Below are positions 1 through 4,742 of a stretch of 5,247 nt of DNA, piece by piece; position 1 is the first letter of the stretch; the number at the start of each line of letters is the position of its first letter. A model generated the notes under the pieces. The model had not been told where the DNA came from. It did not search any database and worked only from the letters and a program-made list of their open reading frames with translations. This DNA is from Ruminococcus sp. (GTDB taxonomy: Bacteria > Bacillota > Clostridia > Oscillospirales > Acutalibacteraceae). The stretch is from positions 1-5,247 of the forward strand of contig JAFLSL010000094.1 of assembly GCA_022510985.1 (NCBI GenBank). Reading direction: 5' to 3'. Both the position numbers and the translations under genes were made by a program.

Positions 1-126
1 TCTAACACTAAGGTTGCTACAGTAACTTCAAGCGGCAAGATTAAGGCTAAAAAGAGCGGTGCTTGCTACGTTTACGCTTACGCACAGAACGGCGTTTATA
101 AAAAAGTTAAAATAACTGTAAAATAA
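1..126 (+). CDS. C-terminal end of a BIG_2 (bacterial Ig-like) domain protein, 5'-truncated by the window
   Basis: Frame 1 is open from the first base to a TAA at 124-126, giving 41 residues that begin SNTKVATVTSSGKIKAKKSG and end in VKITVK. The pattern S-N-x-K-V-x-x-V-x-S-x-G-x-I-x-A-x-x-x-G followed by a final beta strand is the classic BIG_2 signature. It closely parallels residues 711-750 of the large secreted protein at 571-3057 (SNKKIVKVNSKGDVTALVKG, then YKYKITV). The domain runs flush to the stop codon, so it is the extreme C-terminus of what is probably a secreted or surface protein. The main body of the gene lies outside the window, so its function cannot be named. An intrinsic terminator begins 6 bases after the stop. 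Confidence 0.8.
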   Translation, partial: SNTKVATVTSSGKIKAKKSGACYVYAYAQNGVYKKVKITVK

Positions 127-132
127 TTTATT

Positions 133-165
133 TCGGGAGGAAGCATCAGTTTCTTCCCGATTTTT
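133..165 (+). terminator. Intrinsic terminator of the upstream BIG_2-domain gene
   Basis: A 10-bp stem pairs TCGGGAGGAA (133-142) with TTCTTCCCGA (151-160), with one G-U pair and an 8-base loop. It is followed directly by TTTTT (161-165). It sits 6 bases after the stop codon at 124-126 and separates that gene from the spoVM unit. Confidence 0.85.
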
Positions 166-176
166 ATAATAATTTT

Positions 177-205
177 TTCACATTTTACTAACCGCTGTAT
201 ATTAT
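177..205 (+). promoter_or_regulatory. Probable promoter of the small-membrane-peptide/spoVM unit
   Basis: Two readings overlap. As a sigma-A promoter: TTCACA (177-182), 17-base spacer, TATTAT (200-205), each box one mismatch from consensus. As a sigma-E (mother-cell) promoter: TCACATT (178-184, one mismatch to KMATATT), 13-base spacer, TATATTAT (198-205, a weak match to CATACAnT). SpoVM is under sigma-E control in Bacillus subtilis, which favours the second reading biologically, but the sequence alone does not decide. Transcription from either would begin near 211-213, on top of the Shine-Dalgarno-like AAAGGGTGA (209-217) of the first small gene. Confidence 0.5.
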
Positions 206-221
206 GCTAAAGGGTGATTAA

Positions 222-365
222 ATGAAAACTTATCGCACACAAATTAACTCAACTTTGTCATTTGGAATAGGAGTTTTACTGGCGACCGTTCTGCCGTGTA
301 AGTGGGTGCTTATGATTTCCCTAATCACCGTAATTCTATTAACGTGCTCATTATGCAGGAGGTAG
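222..365 (+). CDS. 47-residue two-helix membrane peptide encoded directly upstream of spoVM
   Basis: I do not recognise this family. ATG at 222 is preceded by AAAGGGTGA (209-217), a reasonable Shine-Dalgarno sequence, and the frame ends at TAG 363-365. The product begins MKTYRTQINSTLS (polar, basic), then has a hydrophobic stretch at residues 14-26, a short turn around Pro25-Cys26-Lys27-Trp28, a second hydrophobic stretch at 29-45, and a terminal Arg-Arg. This suggests a small membrane hairpin or one long kinked segment. Cysteines lie at 26, 42 and 45. The last two Arg codons (AGG AGG) are themselves the Shine-Dalgarno of spoVM, and only 3 bases separate this stop from the spoVM start, so the two are almost certainly cotranscribed and probably translationally coupled. 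By context (inference) it may act with SpoVM at the forespore membrane. It is not CmpA-like: CmpA is not a hydrophobic membrane peptide. The ORF could also be mainly a coupling leader for spoVM, though its clear membrane-protein composition argues for a real product. Confidence 0.65.
   Translation: MKTYRTQINSTLSFGIGVLLATVLPCKWVLMISLITVILLTCSLCRR
357..362 (+). promoter_or_regulatory. spoVM ribosome binding site inside the upstream coding sequence
   Basis: A perfect AGGAGG lies 6 bases before the spoVM ATG at 369. It forms the last two sense codons of the 47-residue gene. Ribosomes finishing that gene cover and release this site, an arrangement typical of translational coupling. Confidence 0.85.
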
Positions 366-368
366 TTT

Positions 369-458
369 ATGAAAGTTGTACTTATTGAAAATCCAAAATT
401 CATATCCTTTTTCTTAAGGAAAATGTTCGGAATAAAAAAGCTGCCGCAAATTGAGTAA
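369..458 (+). CDS. spoVM: Stage V sporulation protein M (SpoVM), 29-residue amphipathic forespore-membrane anchor
   Basis: The product starts MKVVLIENPKFISFFLRKMF and ends GIKKLPQIE. Aligned without gaps to the 26-residue B. subtilis SpoVM as I remember it, Met1, Lys2, Ile6, Pro9, Lys10, Phe11, Arg17, Met19 and Gly21 coincide, and a basic Lys-Lys follows. Pro9 and Ile6 are known from B. subtilis work to matter for membrane localisation and for SpoIVA recruitment. SpoVM inserts shallowly as an amphipathic helix on the convex outer forespore membrane in the mother cell and helps anchor the SpoIVA basement layer of the coat. Here it is 3 residues longer, with a C-terminal KLPQIE tail. ATG at 369 has a perfect AGGAGG 6 bases upstream, and TAA is at 456-458. 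The gene follows a 47-residue membrane-peptide gene by 3 bases and ends 4 bases before a strong terminator. Its partner gene spoIVA lies 4.3 kb downstream. The gene is short enough to be missed by automatic gene callers. Confidence 0.9.
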   Translation: MKVVLIENPKFISFFLRKMFGIKKLPQIE

Positions 459-462
459 CAAG

Positions 463-510
463 AAATACCGTATATGCAAACTTAAAAGATTGCATATACG
501 GTATTTTTTT
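463..510 (+). terminator. Strong intrinsic terminator after spoVM
   Basis: A perfect 17-bp inverted repeat pairs AAATACCGTATATGCAA (463-479) with TTGCATATACGGTATTT (490-506) across a 10-base loop, and the T run extends to 510. It starts 4 bases after the spoVM stop. It insulates the spoVM unit from the starch-protein promoter, whose -35 box begins 2 bases after the T run. Confidence 0.9.
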
Positions 511-511
511 G

Positions 512-540
512 TTGAAAAAATTTTATTTATAATGTATAAT
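512..540 (+). promoter_or_regulatory. Sigma-A-type promoter of the CBM26/CBM74 starch-binding protein gene
   Basis: TTGAAA (512-517), a 17-base spacer and a perfect TATAAT (535-540). Transcription should start near 547, giving a leader of roughly 24 bases before the ATG at 571. The near-consensus boxes predict strong expression in growing cells. No operator-like inverted repeat is visible between the promoter and the start codon. Confidence 0.8.
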
Positions 541-555
541 GTTACTAAAATCTAT

Positions 556-561
556 AAGGAG
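556..561 (+). promoter_or_regulatory. Ribosome binding site fixing the start at 571
   Basis: AAGGAG lies 9 bases before the ATG at 571. It lies downstream of the promoter at 512-540, so any start upstream in the same frame would not be on this transcript. The signal peptide also begins exactly at this ATG. Confidence 0.85.
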
Positions 562-570
562 TTTTTAATT

Positions 571-3057
571 ATGAAATTAACAAGAAAACCTTTGTCGCTT
601 TTTCTTGCGGTACTTATGCTTATTTCGTGCTTCAGCATAATCAGTTTTACCGTATCGGCTAAAAAGGGCGACACAATCTATCTCAAAAACAGTGCAGGCT
701 GGTCAAATCCCAACTGTTATATGTGGATTAAAAACACAGAAACAAACAACAATGCCTGGCCCGGAATAGCAATGACCTCTTTAGGCGATAATGTCTATTC
801 CTACACAGTTCCGTCCGATGATTTCAATATGATTATTTTTAACGGCAGCGGCGGCTCACCTCAGACAGATGATATGTCATATCCCGGCGGCGGTCAGATT
901 TATGACAACTCCACAGGTCAGTGGTCTGTATATGATACATCCACAATTCAGCCCGTGATTTCCGTTTCTAAAAAGTCAGGTAACTATAAATCCGATACGC
1001 TTACAGTAACTGTTACAACTCAGTATGCCGACAGTGCGTCATATTCAATTGACGGCGGTGCGGCTGTCAGCTTCAGCGGCTCTGCTAATGTAACTATCGG
1101 TGCAGGACTTCCTATAGGTTCAGTTACTACTTTAAAAGTAACTGCAACTAACGCAAACGGTACATCAACCGAAACTTATACATACACAAAGGCAGATCCC
1201 TCTCAGGTAAGTGACGGCTCAACAAGCCCTGCCCTCGGCGGATATTACGGCACAAATCCGAACGGCGGTGTGGGAGCACGCAAAACTATCTCTGTTGACG
1301 GAAACAAATCCGACTGGGATAGCTCAATGCTTGTTGCTCAGGGCGTAGCTAATGACGATCCGCGTGTATATTGCCACTGGTCAATGCACGAAATCCCTCT
1401 TGATGACTATGCACTTTATGCGGCTTGGGATGACAATAATCTTTATCTTATGTATGAAATGGCTAATGTTCAGGATATTGTAGCTCCGCAGGATGATTTC
1501 CCGCTTTCTCAGGGAGCTTTGAGTATCTATAATTTACCCGTATTTATATATTTAAATACAGGTGATGGAGAGGGCCACGGAAAAACATCATACGGAACTC
1601 TTTGGGATTCGGGAATTACTCTTGACTCAAATGTTTCCCACGCAATTGCTTTCTCAACTAACAATTCAAACGGTCCATTCATTTATGAAAGCGATTCAAG
1701 CGGTTTGCTTCAGGAAAAATATGCAGGAACGAGTACCGGAGTAACTCTAAAATACGGCACAGGAAAAACTCTCTCAGGTAAGCTCTACGGAATTAATGCC
1801 GCAGGTACAGACCAGGGAAGAGTTGTGGGAGATACTTTAGAAGAATCCTCAAAATGGGTTGATTTCTATCAGTTAGGCCACAAAGAATCTCTCGATATGT
1901 TCTACGAGGTTTCTGTTCCGCTTAAAAACCTCGGAATTTCCGCATCCGAAATCGAAAGCTACGGTCTGGGTGTTATGAAGGTTTCTACCTTCGGTACATC
2001 CGGTATGGACTGCTTGCCCTACGACCTTTCAATGCAGGATAACGCCGCTAAGGAATACAGCAAGGATCCCTCATCTTCAATGGAAAAAGAGGACGAAGAC
2101 CACATTACCGTTCCTATGGCACGCGTAGGTAAGCTTTTGGGCGGCTCAAACAATCCGACAACACCTAATCCTACATCTTCTGCTACAACTGCACCTACAA
2201 CTGTTGCACCTACCACCGCAGCACCTACCACAACTGAAACAACTCAAAGCACACAACAGACTACCGTGACTAACCCGCAGACTTCAGAAACAACTATGCC
2301 AACATCACGACCTGATGTTGCAATTCCTTCTTCTGAAACTGCTTCGTCGGAATATACAACTTCTACTAATCCGCAGCAAACAACAAATCCGAGTACAGGA
2401 GATACAACTTCTCCGACAAGTACAACCTTGCCGGCTGTAACCGAGCCTCAGGAAAGCCCGACCGCTCCTAATAATACAACTGCCTCAACAGATCCTCAGG
2501 AAACAACGGGATCTACAAATCCCTCTACTACTAATCCTGATGTAACCGACCCGACAAATACAGATCCAACCGAATCTGCTACCAACCAACCCACGACAAA
2601 TCCGCCAAAGAAAACTTATACAGTTTCCTCAAGCTTTAAAATGAAAGCAGGCGAGAGTACCAGCATAATGGCTTCGGGTAAGGGAGTTAAATACTCAAGC
2701 TCTAACAAGAAGATTGTTAAGGTTAACTCAAAGGGAGATGTTACTGCTTTAGTTAAGGGTTCTGCAACAATAACCGTTAAGGCAGGAGATACAACATATA
2801 AGTACAAGATTACAGTAACATCTAACCCGAAACTCTCAAAATCAAAGGTTACAGTTAAAAAGGGTAGGACCGTAACAGTTACAATCAAGGGTAAAGCATC
2901 TGGCGTAAACAATAAATACAAAAACACAAAGTACGCTAAAATATCCGCTAAAAAGTCAGCGAAAAAGCTTAAAATCAAGGGCAAAAAGAAAGGCTCTACC
3001 ACCTTATATGTAACAGTAAACGGTAAAAAGCTTAAGCTAAAGGTCAAAGTAAAATAA
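571..3057 (+). CDS. Secreted starch-binding protein: CBM26, Ig-like, CBM74, Thr/Pro linker, two BIG_2 domains (Sas6-like, no dockerin)
   Basis: The gene encodes 828 residues. Residues 1-30 are a signal peptide (MKLTRKP, hydrophobic core, likely cleavage after Val-Ser-Ala30). Residues about 32-122 resemble starch-binding CBM26: aromatics Tyr50, Trp52 and Trp63, and a MIIFNG strand at 87-92. Residues 128-207 form an Ig/FN3-like spacer. Residues about 223-524 resemble CBM74, a roughly 300-residue family that binds starch granules: GYYGTNPNG at 224-232, SDWDSSML, ANDDPRVY, LYLMYEMANVQD, TLWDSGIT, GMDCLPYDLSM and ITVPMARVGK. Residues 526-680 are a Thr/Ser/Pro linker. Residues 681-750 and 751-828 are two BIG_2 domains; the last 78 residues hold 26 Lys and no Asp or Glu. 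I assign the CBMs from remembered family patterns. I see no catalytic domain, dockerin, cohesin or LPXTG motif. The order matches the start of R. bromii Sas6, a starch-adherence protein, but Sas6 is described with a C-terminal dockerin. Likely role (inference): bind resistant starch at the cell surface, held by the basic C-terminus. The gene is monocistronic, with its own promoter and terminators. Confidence 0.85.
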   Translation: MKLTRKPLSLFLAVLMLISCFSIISFTVSAKKGDTIYLKNSAGWSNPNCYMWIKNTETNNNAWPGIAMTSLGDNVYSYTVPSDDFNMIIFNGSGGSPQTDDMSYPGGGQIYDNSTGQWSVYDTSTIQPVISVSKKSGNYKSDTLTVTVTTQYADSASYSIDGGAAVSFSGSANVTIGAGLPIGSVTTLKVTATNANGTSTETYTYTKADPSQVSDGSTSPALGGYYGTNPNGGVGARKTISVDGNKSDWDSSMLVAQGVANDDPRVYCHWSMHEIPLDDYALYAAWDDNNLYLMYEMANVQDIVAPQDDFPLSQGALSIYNLPVFIYLNTGDGEGHGKTSYGTLWDSGITLDSNVSHAIAFSTNNSNGPFIYESDSSGLLQEKYAGTSTGVTLKYGTGKTLSGKLYGINAAGTDQGRVVGDTLEESSKWVDFYQLGHKESLDMFYEVSVPLKNLGISASEIESYGLGVMKVSTFGTSGMDCLPYDLSMQDNAAKEYSKDPSSSMEKEDEDHITVPMARVGKLLGGSNNPTTPNPTSSATTAPTTVAPTTAAPTTTETTQSTQQTTVTNPQTSETTMPTSRPDVAIPSSETASSEYTTSTNPQQTTNPSTGDTTSPTSTTLPAVTEPQESPTAPNNTTASTDPQETTGSTNPSTTNPDVTDPTNTDPTESATNQPTTNPPKKTYTVSSSFKMKAGESTSIMASGKGVKYSSSNKKIVKVNSKGDVTALVKGSATITVKAGDTTYKYKITVTSNPKLSKSKVTVKKGRTVTVTIKGKASGVNNKYKNTKYAKISAKKSAKKLKIKGKKKGSTTLYVTVNGKKLKLKVKVK
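2146..2610 (+). repeat. Low-complexity Thr/Ser/Pro/Asn linker region with short tandem repeats
   Basis: Residues 526-680 of the starch-binding protein are almost entirely Thr, Ser, Pro, Asn, Ala, Gln, Asp and Glu. The clearest repeat is three tandem 15-base units at 2191-2235 encoding APTTV, APTTA and APTTT; later PQ-x-TT and TNP/TDP motifs recur less regularly. It joins the starch-binding half to the Ig-like C-terminal half. Such linkers are flexible and often O-glycosylated in secreted Gram-positive proteins; glycosylation here is inference. Tandem units of this kind can vary in number between strains. Confidence 0.75.
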
Positions 3058-3063
3058 TTTTTT

Positions 3064-3093
3064 AAGGCTCCTGAAAATCGGGAGCCTTGTTTT
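3064..3093 (+). terminator. First intrinsic terminator after the starch-binding protein gene
   Basis: A 10-bp stem pairs AAGGCTCCTG (3064-3073) with CGGGAGCCTT (3079-3088), with one T-G pair and an AAAAT loop. It is followed by GTTTT, a short and interrupted T run. It begins 6 bases after the stop at 3057. The weak T run may explain the second hairpin just downstream. Confidence 0.75.
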
Positions 3094-3101
3094 ATGTAAG
3101 T

Positions 3102-3141
3102 AAGGTTGTGTCAAAAGAAAGTTTTGATACAACCTTTTTTT
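3102..3141 (+). terminator. Second, stronger intrinsic terminator in tandem
   Basis: A 15-bp stem pairs AAGGTTGTGTCAAAA (3102-3116) with TTTTGATACAACCTT (3122-3136), with one G-T pair and a GAAAG loop, leading into seven T (3135-3141). Together with the hairpin at 3064-3088 it should block read-through from the starch gene into sipL. The sigma-E-like promoter of sipL begins 5 bases after the T run. Confidence 0.85.
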
Positions 3142-3145
3142 ATTT

Positions 3146-3175
3146 GTCATATTTAATTTATGCTCTACATAATAT
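3146..3175 (+). promoter_or_regulatory. Sigma-E-type (early mother-cell) promoter of sipL-spoIVA
   Basis: GTCATATT (3146-3153) contains a full match to the sigma-E -35 consensus KMATATT. After 14 bases comes CATAATAT (3168-3175), which matches the -10 consensus CATACAnT in its invariant CATA and its last T. The predicted start is near 3181-3183, about 25 bases before the sipL ATG. No good sigma-A pair is seen here. Mother-cell sigma-E control is what is known for spoIVA in B. subtilis and fits the roles of both genes. Confidence 0.7.
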
Positions 3176-3205
3176 CTAACAGCAATAAAAAGGAGAGATA
3201 AATTT

Positions 3206-4732
3206 ATGGAATTTAACCTGAAAAAGACCTCTGTCGGTATGCTTATGTCAACGTTGGACGCAGTATCCGAACAGCCTGTCGATATTGATTTTACACTACC
3301 CGACTACTGTCCCGATATTGAAAAGATACTGCGGTGTAAAATTACTCCGAAAATCTATAATCGTAACCTGAGCGGCGGACAACTCCAGATTGACGGAACA
3401 ACAGTTGTAACTATTCTTTATACAGATTCAAAAAACAGTGTGCGAGCGTGCGAGCAATCTATCCCTTTTAATACATCCTTTAGCCTTAAGGAAATTCCCG
3501 ATAATCCCGTTATCGAAACATATACAAAGTGCGAGTATCTTAACTGCCGTCCGCTCTCTCAGCGAAGGCTGACTGTTCATGGAGCATTCTCGCTTTACGC
3601 AAAGGTCGGAAGCAAAGGAGCAGTAGAACTTTTCTCTCCCGAAAATGATGCAGACCTTGAGTTTAATACAAAGAAAATCACCGTCTCCGCACTGACGGCT
3701 CTCTGTCAGGAACAATTTTCCGCAGGCGATGAAATCCAAATTGTAAACAAACCTCCTGTTGAGCTTGTTTTAGATAGTGAGGTCCGGGCGAATGTAACCG
3801 ATTATAAAATTATCCCCGATAAACTAATGTTCAACGGTGAGTTAAATGTGCGTTTGATTTATCTCAGCAGTGCCGATGCAATAACTCCTCAGCAAATAGA
3901 CTATGTTATTCCGTTTTCAAAAATTGTTGATTGCCACGGCTTGAGCGAGAATACAACCGCCTCGATAAAACTTTCACTTTTATCCTATGATATAAGATTG
4001 AAATCCGACATTCTTTCGGAAACGCCCGTAGTTAATGTTGACAGCAGGCTTTGCGTAACAGTAGCAGGCTTTACTCCCGAAGATGTTGAAATTGTCTTAG
4101 ATGCTTACAGTACAGATTTTCCGGTAGAGCTTGAAAAGGCGAGAGTTACAGTACCTGTTCAGACAAGTGTAATCGAAGATACCTTTATGTTGAAAGACTC
4201 AGTCGAGCTTTCTGATTGTGATATTTCGGAGATTATCGACTTTAACGTAAATTATGCCCTTCAGGGCTACAACATCTCCGACGAAAATATCACGCTAAAC
4301 TCCAAGCTTAACGTCTGTATATTAGCTCTTAACAGCGAAAAAGAACCTATCTATATTGAGCGTGCCATAGAGTTTTCAAAGGAAATTGAAAACAACGGTT
4401 TCAATAATATAAGTGCCGTTTCAGCCGAGATATTAAGCGTAAGCTACAGAATAGCCGACAACGAAACAGTAGAACTTCGCTGTGAAATCAAATACAGCGT
4501 GACTGCCGATATCAACAAAAGCTTTACCATAGTTACCGCAATTACGGCTGACGAGGACAAAAAGCTCACAAAAAGAACCAGCCCCTTGGTGCTTTACTTT
4601 GCCGATGCCGGAGAAGAACTATGGGATATCGCAAAACGCTATAACACAAGAAAACAGCTTATCTTTGACGAAAACGAGCTAGAGGGCGATGTGCTTGAAA
4701 ATCCCTTAATGCTTTTAATACCGATGGTATAA
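3206..4732 (+). CDS. sipL: SipL-type spore coat morphogenetic protein (SPOCS/DUF3794 repeats with C-terminal LysM), SpoIVA partner
   Basis: The gene encodes 508 residues with no signal peptide or membrane segment, as expected of a mother-cell cytosolic protein. Three SPOCS/DUF3794-like beta-rich units can be traced at about 25-135, 165-290 and 300-440. The first carries the typical LPDYCPDIEKIL motif (31-42). Units two and three share the layout 'V-x-x-Y-x-I-x-x-x-x-L-x-x-x-x-x-L-x-V' (TDYKIIPDKLMFNGELNVRL at 198-217, LQGYNISDENITLNSKLNVC at 352-371). Residues 460-508 form a LysM domain: Tyr464, then GEELWDIAKRYNT at 469-481 and a final LLIPMV. This architecture is that of Clostridioides difficile SipL, whose LysM domain binds SpoIVA and which replaces SpoVID in Clostridia. 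The role is to stabilise the SpoIVA coat basement around the forespore. ATG at 3206 is chosen because AGGAG lies at 3191-3195 and the family normally begins with a short MEF-like N-terminus. spoIVA follows after 10 bases. DUF3794 proteins of unknown role exist, but the LysM domain and the spoIVA neighbour make SipL the best call. Confidence 0.88.
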   Translation: MEFNLKKTSVGMLMSTLDAVSEQPVDIDFTLPDYCPDIEKILRCKITPKIYNRNLSGGQLQIDGTTVVTILYTDSKNSVRACEQSIPFNTSFSLKEIPDNPVIETYTKCEYLNCRPLSQRRLTVHGAFSLYAKVGSKGAVELFSPENDADLEFNTKKITVSALTALCQEQFSAGDEIQIVNKPPVELVLDSEVRANVTDYKIIPDKLMFNGELNVRLIYLSSADAITPQQIDYVIPFSKIVDCHGLSENTTASIKLSLLSYDIRLKSDILSETPVVNVDSRLCVTVAGFTPEDVEIVLDAYSTDFPVELEKARVTVPVQTSVIEDTFMLKDSVELSDCDISEIIDFNVNYALQGYNISDENITLNSKLNVCILALNSEKEPIYIERAIEFSKEIENNGFNNISAVSAEILSVSYRIADNETVELRCEIKYSVTADINKSFTIVTAITADEDKKLTKRTSPLVLYFADAGEELWDIAKRYNTRKQLIFDENELEGDVLENPLMLLIPMV

Positions 4733-4737
4733 GGAGG
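4731..4737 (+). promoter_or_regulatory. spoIVA ribosome binding site overlapping the sipL stop codon
   Basis: AAGGAGG shares its first two A bases with the sipL TAA (4730-4732) and lies 5 bases before the spoIVA ATG at 4743. This perfect site and the overlap suggest coupled translation of the two binding partners. Confidence 0.85.
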
Positions 4738-4742
4738 AAAAA

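Noticed and set aside
451..570. In-frame TTG extension of the starch-binding protein (40 extra N-terminal residues)
   Set aside because: It would start inside spoVM, read through the 17-bp terminator hairpin and the promoter, and bury the signal peptide. The ATG at 571 has AAGGAG 9 bases upstream and begins exactly at a signal peptide.
628..630. Possible lipobox (Leu-Ile-Ser-Cys20) in the signal peptide of the starch-binding protein
   Set aside because: The hydrophobic stretch continues past Cys20 to a good signal peptidase I site (Val-Ser-Ala30), and the next residues after Cys are bulky and hydrophobic. Lipid anchoring is not excluded but is the weaker reading.
1562..2231. Short frames 1562-1744 (+) and 2019-2231 (-) inside the starch-binding gene
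   Set aside because: Both overlap the CBM74 and linker coding region in other frames. The minus frame's Val/Gly/Ala repeats simply mirror the Thr/Pro linker repeats.
2146..2610. Thr/Pro tandem units considered as a CRISPR or other DNA-level repeat array
   Set aside because: The repeats are contiguous, imperfect and in codon register (15-base units encoding APTTx), with no unique spacers. They are a protein linker.
2616..3047. 143-codon open frame on the minus strand
   Set aside because: It lies antisense to the Lys-rich BIG_2 domains. AAA/AAG and ACA/GTA codons read backwards give Phe, Leu, Val and Tyr, producing a false hydrophobic protein. No ribosome binding site or promoter supports it.
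2611..3057. Possible dockerin at the C-terminus of the starch-binding protein
   Set aside because: No Asp/Asn-rich calcium-binding loop pairs are present; the last 78 residues have no Asp or Glu at all.
3428..3739. 103-codon open frame on the minus strand inside sipL
   Set aside because: Fully antisense to a confident family member, with no recognisable domain or start signal.
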